11,293 nucleotides of DNA from CAYVTD01 sp964454445 (GCA_964454445.1 CAYVTD010000059.1:1-11293); one strand, 5' to 3'; shown: positions 1-7,743, numbered from the stretch's first letter. The notes: generated from the sequence alone by a model not told the origin. Numbers and translations: made by a program.

Positions 1-707
1 GCAATTTCCTTGTCAGGTTCGAAAAACAGTCCTCTAGTGGCACGAACCACGGTAGATTTGGTTACAACAGTTACTTTTTTGGGATTGAAATCGCGGGCAT
101 ATTCGAAAGCTGCTCTGATGTTTCTTTCGGAGCCTTTTGCTGTGTTTATTGTGCAGGAAATGGCATAGTCGCTGGGCTTTAAACCGGCAAAAGCGGAAAA
201 TGGCTTGGATAATTTCGATAAAACTGATGCCAATTCTTCCGGTACTGGATTAAATTCCACTCCGCTATACAAATCTTCAGTATTTTCTCTAAAAACAACT
301 ATATCTATATCATCTCTTAAATTAATCGGATTGCCCGGATAAGCTTTTGTTGGGCGCAAACACACGTATAAATCAAATTCCTGGCGCATTCTCACTATCG
401 GAGAGCGATAGACAAAGCCTTTGTCTTTCAAAGCAGGGGACAATTCGGCATTGGCGGCTTTCACTGGCTTCGAGGTTATCGCTCCAAACATAGCTGCATC
501 AACGCTTTTCAGCAATTCGGCAGTTCTTTTTGGCAGTGGGTCGCCTTCGCTGCACCAAAATTCCCAGCCAATATCGCCGTGGATATATTCGGCATTAAGA
601 TTTAGCTTGTCAAGCACAATTTTTGCTGCTTCCAACACTTCATTGCCAACACCATCGCCAGGCAACCAAGCTATTTTGTATAATTCTTTCTTAGTTCTTG
701 TTTTCAT
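1..707 (-). CDS. icd: Isocitrate dehydrogenase (NAD(P)-dependent), partial, 3' end outside the window
   Basis: The first 235 residues of an isocitrate/isopropylmalate dehydrogenase family enzyme, which oxidatively decarboxylates isocitrate to 2-oxoglutarate in the cytoplasmic TCA cycle. Visible motifs are LPGDGVGNEV (residues 15-24), RSPIVRMRQEFDLYVCLRP (101-119), RENTEDLYSGVE (140-151) and VTKS (215-218). The second and third line up closely with E. coli Icd. On that alignment Ser102, Arg108, Arg118 and Arg140 match its substrate-binding Ser113, Arg119, Arg129 and Arg153; Tyr147 matches Tyr160 and Lys217 matches catalytic Lys230. The position of E. coli Asn115 is Ile here. These features favour isocitrate over isopropylmalate. 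Cofactor preference cannot be read because the deciding residues lie in the missing C-terminal half. The ATG at 707 has AAAGGAG five bases upstream. It is 180 bases downstream of the PH-domain gene, with a terminator-like hairpin between, so it is probably a separate transcript. Confidence 0.87.
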   Translation of the reverse strand, partial: MKTRTKKELYKIAWLPGDGVGNEVLEAAKIVLDKLNLNAEYIHGDIGWEFWCSEGDPLPKRTAELLKSVDAAMFGAITSKPVKAANAELSPALKDKGFVYRSPIVRMRQEFDLYVCLRPTKAYPGNPINLRDDIDIVVFRENTEDLYSGVEFNPVPEELASVLSKLSKPFSAFAGLKPSDYAISCTINTAKGSERNIRAAFEYARDFNPKKVTVVTKSTVVRATRGLFFEPDKEI

Positions 708-730
708 AAAAACTCCTTTATTAAACTTTT

Positions 731-761
731 CAAAAAAAAATTGCTATTAAAAAAGCAATTC
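731..761 (-). terminator. Weak terminator-like hairpin between the PH-domain gene and icd
   Basis: Read on the minus strand, arms AATTGCT (761-755) and AGCAATT (745-739) enclose a 9-base loop and are followed by a run of T ending near 732. The position suits the end of the minus-strand PH-domain operon, just ahead of the icd ribosome binding site. The stem has only two G-C pairs, so it would be a weak terminator, or it may be a structure in the icd leader. Confidence 0.35.
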
Positions 762-887
762 CATTAATCTGTCATTTATCAAGAAGAAAACACGAATATC
801 TTGTAATAAGATTATTTTTATGTCTGTGTTATTCTTTTTTTATAAATAAATTAACATTTCAGTATAAGAATTGTTGTTATTCTACAA

Positions 888-2429
888 TTAAGTTCTTTGA
901 ACATTAGCAAATAAATGAGCTAACTTATTCAGTAGATCGTCGGCATCTTCCATTGAAATATCAATAATTGAGGCGTCTGCCAACCCTGATGTAGCGGCGG
1001 TATCGATGTTGAGTGTAGCAAGTCCGAGACGACGTTGAAAGATGTTAGCAACTACATTGAGAGTTTGAATTTTTTCGATAGGTATAAATGATATTCGTTG
1101 ATAGATAAATCCCTGTTTAATTACTATATAATTATCATAAAAACTGTAACCGCGATATTGATAGCGGAGCAAAGCTGCAAAATACAACAGAGGTGAAAGA
1201 ATTAACAGCCACAAGAAACCCGGGAAAACAAAATAAGCCGCTAAAGCAACAGGAACAAGCATTATGAAATAACGAACTACAGCCCTACGGATGGTTTTTC
1301 TTGAAACATTCTCGAATTTTTCGGGGAAATCGTATCCTTTAATGTCTTTGATAAGCGAAACAACCCGATCGAAGCGTGCCAGAGGCAAAGCAGCCTCCGC
1401 AGCACTGTTTCGTTTATCAATTCCTGCTGTTTGCATGTCGAGTGAATAGAGTGAAAATCTTCGAGTTATAATATTTGATTTCATAACAAGTGATTGCAGT
1501 TTTTTTAGTGGGATAATGCCTTTTCTCTTGCCTAATAAGCCATATTCTGAAAATAATTTATTCTCTTCGTAGCTCAAGGTAAAACCATAGAACTGGTTGA
1601 TTGTCATAGCAATATCTGCAATCCACGAAATTAGCATTACGAGGAATAAACCTATAAAGATAAAGAAAAAGACTGTAATGGTATCTTGCTGGAGTATTGA
1701 TTGCAGACTTTCAGATTGCTCGATCTGTCGGAAAAAAGACTCTGGATTAAAAGCAGTAAAATATTGATAAATAATAAAAACCCCGGCAAGAACAAGAGGG
1801 CGAAAGCGAAGCATCCCATAAACAGCAAGTTCCTTAATTCCCATCTTGAAAATAATGCCTTTCATCGAATTGGTACCCGAATTCGCCTCTTTTGTTTGAA
1901 AATCTATGGCGGAGCTGCCGATTTCATCAATTTTGCTCCTTTCTTGTACGATGTCCGGCTTATTGCCTTCAATTTCTTTTTGATAACTGCGGATTATTTG
2001 TCGTATGTCTTCAGCATCGCTTTTTGAAACATATTCTAAAGAAGCCTCGGCGGTCAAGCCGCCTGCAGTTTCAGCTTTAACAATGGCAATGCCGAGAAGG
2101 CGTTGCAATAAATTCTGTTGGATGTCAACATTCTGAATTCTTTCGATTGGTATGTTTCGCTGTTTTTTAGCGATAATGCCCTGACGGATTATCATTTCTT
2201 TTGGAGAAATCCAGAAATAATAATAATACCAGCGCAAGATGAGCATTGGCAAGAGCATAACACCATACAAAACAGCAAGCCCAAGATAGAACATTTCGTT
2301 TTTATCTTGATTAAAAAAAACAAAATATAGAGGTATAAATAAGCCGGGAATGCTAGTAATACCTCGATAGATGAGTGTCAATGGATGTAACCGCCTTTGT
2401 TGAGCATAGTATTGCTGCAGATCGCTCAT
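888..2429 (-). CDS. YdbT-like membrane protein with three bacterial PH (DUF304/bPH_2) domains
   Basis: A 513-residue integral membrane protein built like Bacillus subtilis YdbT, with membrane hairpins alternating with bacterial PH-like domains. Hydrophobic segments are near 22-40, 47-66, 210-224, 250-275 and 386-421. Three PH repeats follow these at about 70-145, 280-360 and 424-505. Each has the family's pattern: an aromatic start, a turn into G-x-I/L, I-P-x-x-[KR]-[IL]-Q, then a [QR]R-x-[GS]-x-x-x-x segment and a TA(G/A) ending (IPIERIQN at 93-100, IPLKKLQS at 306-313, IPIEKIQT at 449-456). The molecular role of the family is poorly defined; links to the membrane or envelope stress are known for YdbS/YdbT in Bacillus. 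Its ATG overlaps the stop of the upstream YdbS-like gene (ATGA, 2426-2429), which implies translational coupling and a complex of the two products. It is slightly longer than YdbT, through a polar linker at about 150-190. Confidence 0.9.
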   Translation of the reverse strand: MSDLQQYYAQQRRLHPLTLIYRGITSIPGLFIPLYFVFFNQDKNEMFYLGLAVLYGVMLLPMLILRWYYYYFWISPKEMIIRQGIIAKKQRNIPIERIQNVDIQQNLLQRLLGIAIVKAETAGGLTAEASLEYVSKSDAEDIRQIIRSYQKEIEGNKPDIVQERSKIDEIGSSAIDFQTKEANSGTNSMKGIIFKMGIKELAVYGMLRFRPLVLAGVFIIYQYFTAFNPESFFRQIEQSESLQSILQQDTITVFFFIFIGLFLVMLISWIADIAMTINQFYGFTLSYEENKLFSEYGLLGKRKGIIPLKKLQSLVMKSNIITRRFSLYSLDMQTAGIDKRNSAAEAALPLARFDRVVSLIKDIKGYDFPEKFENVSRKTIRRAVVRYFIMLVPVALAAYFVFPGFLWLLILSPLLYFAALLRYQYRGYSFYDNYIVIKQGFIYQRISFIPIEKIQTLNVVANIFQRRLGLATLNIDTAATSGLADASIIDISMEDADDLLNKLAHLFANVQRT

Positions 2430-2899
2430 ACCGCATCTTCCACGGAATAATTCTTAAGTTTATCCCGGAGAGCTTCGGCATACTCTAGAGGCAAACCGGG
2501 GATGATGATGTCGGCGCCTCTTGTCCCGGCGGTGTAAACGAGTAGTTTTGCCAAGCCCAAAATCCTGTCAAAAATTGTTTGGACAACATCAAGATGCTGA
2601 ACTCTGCGAAAAGGAGCAATAGTTTTAACGCGGATAATAATACCTCTTTCTAAATAAAGCTCCTCTTGACGAACTTCGAAATTCCAATATTTATATTTAA
2701 ATGGGGGGATGGCTATTGATGCGATTACGGATAAAATGAAAACAAGTCCTGAAGTCCAGCCAAACGGTATAAACCCGAGCCCAAAATTGGATTTCATTGT
2801 AAGCACTTCAAAAATAAAAACTGCTATAGATAAGAAAATGCCTTTGAAAAGATATGAAACAGACCAAACGAGCTTGATTTGAGGATCAAGTTTATTCAT
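2426..2899 (-). CDS. YdbS-like membrane protein with one bacterial PH domain (bPH_2)
   Basis: A 157-residue partner of the three-PH-domain protein downstream. Two membrane helices (about 16-34 and 48-65) precede a single PH-like domain (about 68-150) with the hallmark PFRRVQHLDVVQTIFDRILG (96-115) and a closing YTAGTRGAD (122-130). The reading frame stays open to a TTG at 2923, but that start has no ribosome binding site and would lie only 7 bases after the preceding stop. The ATG at 2899 has a modest GAAAG six bases upstream and gives a length close to B. subtilis YdbS, so I use it. The stop TGA shares bases with the next gene's ATG. Small-plus-large PH protein pairs of this kind are a recurrent operon arrangement. 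The function is not established; a membrane-associated scaffold is an inference. Confidence 0.88.
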   Translation of the reverse strand: MNKLDPQIKLVWSVSYLFKGIFLSIAVFIFEVLTMKSNFGLGFIPFGWTSGLVFILSVIASIAIPPFKYKYWNFEVRQEELYLERGIIIRVKTIAPFRRVQHLDVVQTIFDRILGLAKLLVYTAGTRGADIIIPGLPLEYAEALRDKLKNYSVEDAV

Positions 2900-2930
2900 A
2901 AAAAACTTTCGAATTATAAACAAGGTGCTA

Positions 2931-4145
2931 TTAAGAGGCTATTTTTTTGCCGGCAGTCAAATGCTTTATCAATTGAACTAGTGTAATATCCATATTTTCA
3001 TTGTAACCGGCATAAGACAGGGCAACTTTACCTTCCTGATCGATGATGTAAAACGTTGGAAATACGGTTACATTATAAAGCTTTGCGACATCATCTCCTT
3101 TCAGAAGAATGTTGTAATTAAACCCTTTGCTATTCATAAAAGCAGCAGGATCGGCGTTTTCTTGTTCCCTGCAACTTAAGCCATAAATCTTGACAGGCAA
3201 ATCTTTTGTAGCGTCGTGAATATTTTGAATTTTTGGCATTGCAATAACACACCAAACGCACCAAGTACCCCAAAAATCGAGCATGACTACATTGCCGCGA
3301 AGCTCACTTAGCTTTACAATTTTGCCATTTGGATCCGCAAGCGTCCAATCGGGAGCCATTTCTCCGACTTTTAATAATTCCGGAGTTTCTTCGGGGACTT
3401 CGTCTTTTTTGCTACCATAATATTCCACTTTGTAGCCTTTGGGAATGTCTTCAGAAAAAATGGAATTATCAATTTTGATGTTAGTTTTCACGTCAAACAA
3501 TGTTTCTTTGCCGGCTTGGATAACGATGCCATTAGCATAAAGTTTCGTATCTGTTTTCCAAGAAAATCCGTCTTTTATGCCTTTGTATGTTGTGGTTACC
3601 CATTCTGAGTTTTTCTGAAAAGCAGGCATATTTAAATAAATTATTTCGCAAGGTTGTCCGAAGACATCGCCTTTGCCCTGGTATTTGTAACCGGCCTGGC
3701 TTTGTTTATATATTGACATAAGAGCATTGTCTTTATCTGTTATTTCCATTACTTTCGAGAAAATGCTTAAAACACGATCAGAAAAAACTCTTGGATCTTG
3801 GTCTTTGGAAACTACAAAAGCTGTTTTGGCTTTGTTGTCGATAGAAACAAATCTATTGCCGTCGTAAACAGTTATATTTTCGCCATTGGTATCTTCAATT
3901 CTAAATTTAAAAGGAACTCGCGGGTTGCTGAAATCTTTTCTAACAAAAACAGTCTGGCGGGTTTCTACGTATTTATTTGCTTCGAGATTAACAGTCGAAA
4001 GAGTGAAAACAGCAGATTGCACATTAGAACGCGTTTCCATAGAATTGATTAACACATCAATTGGATCTTTCTGGATCGTACATGAAACAAAAAATGACAT
4101 CGCTGTTAATGCTATTAACCCGATTAGTGTTCTTTTCACCGACAT
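2931..4145 (-). CDS. Lipoprotein with LolA/DUF2092-like domain fused to a TlpA-type thioredoxin domain
   Basis: A 404-residue exported protein. The N-terminus is a lipoprotein signal (K4-R5, hydrophobic 7-19, then FVSC with the lipidated Cys at 22), so it is probably anchored in a membrane facing the periplasm. Residues about 28-250 resemble the LolA/DUF2092 half-barrel fold (averaging lipoprotein-carrier-like strands, the phrase YDGNRFVSIDN, and a late sFSedIPKGYKVEYY-type strand); this assignment rests on style only. Residues about 260-400 are a clear TlpA/ResA-like thioredoxin domain: GEMAPDWTLADPNGK, LDFWGTWCVWC with the active Cys pair at 296 and 299, and the cis-proline loop VFPTFYIID with Pro363. 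A third Cys at 325 follows a strand. It probably reduces, or exchanges disulfides in, envelope proteins. The ATG at 4145 has GGAGAA about 7 bases upstream. The gap to the PH-domain gene pair is 31 bases, so the three genes likely form an operon. Confidence 0.88.
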   Translation of the reverse strand: MSVKRTLIGLIALTAMSFFVSCTIQKDPIDVLINSMETRSNVQSAVFTLSTVNLEANKYVETRQTVFVRKDFSNPRVPFKFRIEDTNGENITVYDGNRFVSIDNKAKTAFVVSKDQDPRVFSDRVLSIFSKVMEITDKDNALMSIYKQSQAGYKYQGKGDVFGQPCEIIYLNMPAFQKNSEWVTTTYKGIKDGFSWKTDTKLYANGIVIQAGKETLFDVKTNIKIDNSIFSEDIPKGYKVEYYGSKKDEVPEETPELLKVGEMAPDWTLADPNGKIVKLSELRGNVVMLDFWGTWCVWCVIAMPKIQNIHDATKDLPVKIYGLSCREQENADPAAFMNSKGFNYNILLKGDDVAKLYNVTVFPTFYIIDQEGKVALSYAGYNENMDITLVQLIKHLTAGKKIAS

Positions 4146-4401
4146 TTTATTTCTCCACTATTAATTTAAAAAATTTTTACAATTATCTTCTTCAATTATA
4201 TCAAATATAAGAAGAAACGATTGAAAAACTACTTATTGAGCCATTCAACAATTTAAAAAATAACAAAAATACAAAAAAATCTTGTACTCAAGAATAATCT
4301 TATAATTTATTGTATATAAATTTGATTTATTAAAAAAATAATTGTAAATTTACTTTTCTATTTATCTCGATTTTCATTTTTTATAATGAAATGGAGCGGA
4401 A
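4146..4401. promoter_or_regulatory. Divergent promoter region between the lipoprotein operon and the DUF971-hutU operon
   Basis: This 256-base, very AT-rich stretch separates two gene sets that point away from each other, so it must hold both promoters. On the plus strand TAAATTTG (4317-4324) is an exact match to the Bacteroidota -7 element TAnnTTTG and would start a short leader to the ATG at 4402. I do not see a TTG at the usual distance upstream of it, so the promoter call is weak. No other gene or strong hairpin is visible. Confidence 0.4.
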
Positions 4402-4734
4402 ATGAAAGTAAAGCCAATAACCATAAAAAAAACCGATGATTTCCACCTGAAAAGCATCTGGAACGATGGCTTCGAAGCAACAATAGAAATAAAAAATTTG
4501 CGAAAAGAATGCCCTTGCGCCCAATGTAGAGCCGACCAAAGCGCCGATAAAAAAACTTTTGCCATTCCTTTAGGTATGACTTTTAAAGAAGGAATGAATA
4601 CTTTGAAGATGATAAGCAATGTTGGCAATTATGCTATAAAAGTAGTATGGGGCGATGGACATGATGCTGGCATTTACGATTGGGCACATCTCAGGTATGT
4701 ATTTGAAAAACATAATATTAATCAATCAAAATAG
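4402..4734 (+). CDS. DUF971 protein (gamma-butyrobetaine hydroxylase-like N-terminal domain), zinc-binding
   Basis: A 110-residue stand-alone DUF971 (PF06155) protein. The domain fills the chain: IWNDGFEATIEIKNLRKECPCAQCR (19-43) and WGDGHDAGIYDWAHLR (83-98). In human gamma-butyrobetaine hydroxylase the equivalent domain binds zinc through three Cys of a CxCxxC motif and one His. The same ligands are visible here as Cys37, Cys39, Cys42 and His87. Bacterial stand-alone versions have no agreed function; they often sit beside metabolic or iron-sulfur genes. The start is supported by GGAG at 4393-4396, five bases before ATG. The next gene, urocanate hydratase, begins 14 bases after the stop with only a weak Shine-Dalgarno, so the two are probably co-transcribed. 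Confidence 0.9.
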   Translation: MKVKPITIKKTDDFHLKSIWNDGFEATIEIKNLRKECPCAQCRADQSADKKTFAIPLGMTFKEGMNTLKMISNVGNYAIKVVWGDGHDAGIYDWAHLRYVFEKHNINQSK

Positions 4735-4748
4735 TTTGAGAACCAGAA

Positions 4749-6398
4749 ATGAGAACTGTTAAAGTACCAAGGGGAACTGAGCTGCACTGCAAGAATTGGC
4801 AGATCGAAGCGGCATACAGGATGATCCAACACAACCTTGATCCTGAAAATGCTGAAAAACCCGATGAATTAATCGTTTATGGTGGCTATGGCAAGGCGGC
4901 ACGAAACTGGGAATGTTACGACGCCATCATCAACACATTGAAAAACCTTGAGTCAGACGAAACAATGCTCGTGCAATCTGGCAAACCGGTTGCTGTTGTG
5001 CCAACAAGCACAGAAGCCCCAAGAGTAATCATAGCCAATACCAACCTTATTCCAAAATGGGCTACCTGGGAAGAATTTCGAAGATTGGACAAGATGGGCT
5101 TGATAATGTTCGGTCAGATGACAGCAGGAAGCTGGATTTACATCGGAACACAAGGTATATTGCAAGGTACTTATGAAACTTTTATTGAATTAGCACGACA
5201 AAATTTTGGAGGCTCGCTCAATGGAAAGTTTCTTTTAACAGGTGGTATGGGCGGAATGGGTGGCGCACAGCCATTAGCGGCTTATTTCGCCGGTGCAGCA
5301 TCGCTGACTGTCGAAATAGACGAAACCCGTATCGACAAACGTATCCACGATGGATATTGCCAGCACAAGGCTCTATCTCTTGATGAAGCACTAGCAATTA
5401 TTAACAAACACATATCTGACAAAACGGCAGTATCCGTTGGTTTGGTTGGGAATACAGCAGAAGTTTTGCCAGAGCTTTTAAAAAGAAATATTATACCCGA
5501 TGTGGTAACCGACCAAACTGCCGCCCACGACCCGCTAAATGGCTATTATCCAGCTGGTTACAGCAAGCAAGAAGCTGATGGATTAAGATTGGAAAATCCT
5601 GATTTATACATCTCAGAGGCGTATAAGTCTATTGGAATTCACGTACAAGCGATGCTCGATTTTAAAAACAGGGGCGCTATTGTTTTCGATTATGGTAACA
5701 ATATCCGTGGCATTGCAAGAGAATTTGCTAATATTTCCAATGCTTTCGATTTTCCGGGGTTTGTGCCTGCATATATTCGCCCGCTTTTTTGCGATGGCAA
5801 GGGACCTTTCCGTTGGGTAGCTCTTTCTGGCGATCCGAAAGATATATATACAACAGACCAAGCAATTATGGATCTGTTCCCCAACGATGAACCATTGCAC
5901 CGCTGGATAAAGAATGCTCAGAAGCACGTTGGTTTTCAGGCACTTCCATCAAGGATTTGCTGGCTTGGATACGGCGACAGGGCAAAAGCCGGGCTGTTGT
6001 TTAACGAATTAGTCAAGACCGGTGCCGTTTCAGCTCCTATTGTTATTGGGAGAGACCATCTGGATTGCGGCTCGGTTGCATCACCTTATCGCGAGACAGA
6101 AAGTATGAAAGATGGCTCTGATGCCATAGCCGACTGGGTGTATTTCAATTTTGCTTTGAATGCCATTGGAGGTGCCTCATGGGTATCACTCCATCACGGT
6201 GGAGGCGTTGGTATGGGTTTAGCTATCCACGCTGGAGTGGTTATTGTTGCTGATGGCGCTCCTGAAGCAGAGAAAAAACTGAAAAGAGTGCTGACTTACG
6301 ATCCTATGACGGGGATTATCCGTCATGCTGATGCTGGTTATGAACGTGCAATTGATAATGCTAAGAAATTTGGCATAAAAATTCCTATGCTCAAATAG
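4749..6398 (+). CDS. hutU: Urocanate hydratase (urocanase)
   Basis: A 549-residue, full-length urocanase (the family is about 550-560). It adds water to urocanate to give 4-imidazolone-5-propionate, the second step of histidine degradation, using tightly bound NAD+ as an electrophile. The family's landmarks are present in order: LIVYGGYGKAARNW (41-54), the glycine-rich NAD+ loop LTGGMGGMGGAQP (163-175), VTDQTAAHDPLNGYYP (253-268), FDYGNNIRG (313-321), and the signature ALPSRICWLGYGDR (398-411). Cys404 in that signature corresponds to the important Cys410 of the Pseudomonas enzyme. No hutH, hutI or hutG is visible within the window. It lies 14 bases after the DUF971 gene and probably shares its promoter. 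The ATG at 4749 has only a weak GAG/AGAA upstream, which suggests translation depends partly on the upstream gene. No obvious terminator follows. Confidence 0.97.
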   Translation: MRTVKVPRGTELHCKNWQIEAAYRMIQHNLDPENAEKPDELIVYGGYGKAARNWECYDAIINTLKNLESDETMLVQSGKPVAVVPTSTEAPRVIIANTNLIPKWATWEEFRRLDKMGLIMFGQMTAGSWIYIGTQGILQGTYETFIELARQNFGGSLNGKFLLTGGMGGMGGAQPLAAYFAGAASLTVEIDETRIDKRIHDGYCQHKALSLDEALAIINKHISDKTAVSVGLVGNTAEVLPELLKRNIIPDVVTDQTAAHDPLNGYYPAGYSKQEADGLRLENPDLYISEAYKSIGIHVQAMLDFKNRGAIVFDYGNNIRGIAREFANISNAFDFPGFVPAYIRPLFCDGKGPFRWVALSGDPKDIYTTDQAIMDLFPNDEPLHRWIKNAQKHVGFQALPSRICWLGYGDRAKAGLLFNELVKTGAVSAPIVIGRDHLDCGSVASPYRETESMKDGSDAIADWVYFNFALNAIGGASWVSLHHGGGVGMGLAIHAGVVIVADGAPEAEKKLKRVLTYDPMTGIIRHADAGYERAIDNAKKFGIKIPMLK

Positions 6399-6705
6399 AT
6401 TCTTTTTAAAATTTATATAAATAAAAAAAATAAATTAAGGGAAGTGAAACTTTTTAGAATTTCCTGTGTCTATATAATAATACAAAAATGCAAAACGAAA
6501 AATTTGAAATAAAACTAACAAATGTAAAACCAAGCTGGAGCCAGATGACTGTTTCTACTCGTTGTTTTTTAACAATTACTGTATGTCTGATTGATGAATA
6601 TGTCCGTATTAATCATTAATTAATCGGGCTTATATGGGAAAAGCTAAAGGCAAAATTATGACAATCAATTATAGTGAAGTAGAACAAATCACAAGGAGGG
6701 AGCAA
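6399..6705. other. Intergenic region before the ECF sigma factor gene
   Basis: About 307 bases, counting from the sigma start chosen at 6706. No strong terminator hairpin follows hutU. TATAATAATA near 6471-6480 could be a -10 region, but no matching -35 is evident. The reading frame of the sigma gene stays open back to ATG codons at 6634 and 6658, without ribosome binding sites. A 43-codon frame at 6488-6619 is open but unsupported. Confidence 0.5.
6693..6700 (+). promoter_or_regulatory. Strong Shine-Dalgarno deciding the sigma factor start
   Basis: AAGGAGGG lies five bases before the ATG at 6706 and is the best Shine-Dalgarno in the window. The in-frame upstream ATGs at 6634 and 6658 lack one. 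Starting here gives 185 residues, normal for an ECF sigma factor, and removes an unfamiliar 24-residue extension. Confidence 0.65.
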
Positions 6706-7263
6706 ATGGACTTAGCCATGCAAATAGAAAATCTGTACAAGACAGACCGCAAGAAGTTCTTGGGCTTCATACGTCAACGGGTGCGCAGTCAAGAGGAGGC
6801 AGAAGACATTTTACAAGATGTTTTCACCAATGTTCTGGCAGCTTCGAAAAATGTTCAAAAACCGATTGAAAACATAGCTTCCTGGGTGTTTACAGCGGTT
6901 AGGAATAGGATTATTGATTCATACAGGAAAAAGCGTGCTGAAACATTTTCCGATATGCAAACTCCGGGGCAAGCAGAAGACGGGGTAGATGCTTTCGAAA
7001 ATTTCCTCGGCGACATTAGCGACAGCCCGGAAACAGACCTTGTTCGCAAAACTATTTGGGAAGCCGTACAAGTAGGACTTCAGGAGCTGCCCGACGAACA
7101 ACGAGATGTTTTCGTAAAAAATGAATTCGAAGGGATATCTTTCCGCGAAATGTCTGAAGAATCTGGAGTTAACATCAATACTTTACTCGCAAGAAAACGT
7201 TATGCTGTTTTGCATTTGCGCAGAAAATTGAAAGATTTATATTCGTCAATAAATGAGAATTAA
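6706..7263 (+). CDS. ECF-type RNA polymerase sigma factor (sigma-70 family)
   Basis: A 185-residue extracytoplasmic-function sigma factor that directs RNA polymerase to a specific promoter set. Region 2 spans about residues 7-75: FIRQRVRSQEEAEDILQDVF (21-40) covers 2.1-2.2 with the core-binding DILQDVF, and SWVFTAVRNRIIDSYRKKR (59-77) covers 2.3-2.4. A polar linker (about 80-115) leads to region 4 (about 118-175): LQELPDEQRDVFVKNEFEGISFREM (125-149), then the helix-turn-helix ESGVNINTLLARKRYAVLHLRRKL (152-175). The frame is open upstream to an ATG at 6634, giving 209 residues, but the Shine-Dalgarno favours 6706. A small two-helix membrane protein follows after 72 bases and may be its regulator. 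The ECF subgroup and trigger cannot be told from the sequence. It is clearly distinct from the sigma-like pseudogene at 10779-11183. Confidence 0.93.
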   Translation: MDLAMQIENLYKTDRKKFLGFIRQRVRSQEEAEDILQDVFTNVLAASKNVQKPIENIASWVFTAVRNRIIDSYRKKRAETFSDMQTPGQAEDGVDAFENFLGDISDSPETDLVRKTIWEAVQVGLQELPDEQRDVFVKNEFEGISFREMSEESGVNINTLLARKRYAVLHLRRKLKDLYSSINEN

Positions 7264-7275
7264 TCACTAAAAATC

Positions 7276-7318
7276 TTGTTTATTCGTTATTCAATTTAAT
7301 TGAAATAAAAATAAACAA
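7276..7318. repeat. 43-base AT-rich imperfect palindrome
   Basis: Two 21-base arms (7276-7296 and 7298-7318) surround one central base, and 17 of 21 positions pair. The outer nine (TTGTTTATT / AATAAACAA) and the inner six to seven (TTCAATT / AATTGAA) pair perfectly. It fills most of the gap between the sigma gene and the membrane-protein gene. It could be an operator, an mRNA processing hairpin or a weak terminator; the absence of G-C pairs and of a T tract makes a classical terminator unlikely. Confidence 0.55.
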
Positions 7319-7335
7319 CATTAGCAAGTGATTAT

Positions 7336-7743
7336 ATGAAAATATTAACTACAAAATTTGCCCGCTCGGTATTCTATATACTATTTATCGGCGGGCTTTT
7401 TATTTCTCAGGCAATAATGTTAAGTATCCTTTGGACTTTAGTAGGAAAAGAAATTTTTGGCTCGTTTAGCTTGAATATACTCGAAGCCGGAGGAATAGTT
7501 GCTTTAAGTTATGTTGTTTATTTCGGTATTCGTTTTGGCATAAAGCACGAACCTGACAGTTTGTCATCTGAAAAAACGACAATTCATCAGCATAACGACA
7601 ATTTGTCAGGATCCCGTACTATTGAAGTGGTAAGACAACTTTCCAAGCAAGAAAAATGTGCTTTAAAGATAGCACTCAATAGTATTTGCAATGGCAAATC
7701 AAAAACTGATGAGTTCCCCGAAGGTTCGCAAGTGCGAATTTAA
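7336..7743 (+). CDS. Small two-helix membrane protein of unknown family, possible sigma regulator
   Basis: A 135-residue protein I do not recognise. Two hydrophobic helices (about 13-35 and 49-67) are followed by a polar, probably cytoplasmic tail of about 65 residues. The tail includes SRTIEVVRQLSKQEKCALKI (93-112) and a Cys pair spaced by nine residues (Cys108 and Cys118). Lys/Arg at both ends of the helical pair suggest both termini lie inside. It begins 72 bases after an ECF sigma gene on the same strand, where anti-sigma factors or accessory membrane proteins often sit. I see no zinc-binding anti-sigma motif (HxxxCxxC) and no FecR-like domain, so the regulator role is inference from position only. 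The ribosome binding site is weak (AAGTGA before ATG). It is not an obvious fragment of a larger protein. Confidence 0.7.
   Translation: MKILTTKFARSVFYILFIGGLFISQAIMLSILWTLVGKEIFGSFSLNILEAGGIVALSYVVYFGIRFGIKHEPDSLSSEKTTIHQHNDNLSGSRTIEVVRQLSKQEKCALKIALNSICNGKSKTDEFPEGSQVRI

Noticed and set aside
421..750. Plus-strand open frame of 109 codons
   Set aside because: It lies opposite the isocitrate dehydrogenase gene, whose motifs and ribosome binding site are clear on the minus strand.
2900..2923. TTG start for the YdbS-like protein, adding eight residues
   Set aside because: It has no ribosome binding site and crowds the previous stop; the ATG at 2899 gives the usual family length.
6488..6619. 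Open frame of 43 codons on the plus strand between hutU and the sigma gene
   Set aside because: It has no ribosome binding site, no recognisable motif and no support beyond being open; chance frames of this size are common.
6634..6705. N-terminal extension of the sigma factor from ATG 6634
   Set aside because: There is no ribosome binding site at 6634 or 6658, the extension is not sigma-like, and AAGGAGGG directly precedes ATG 6706. It is not fully excluded.
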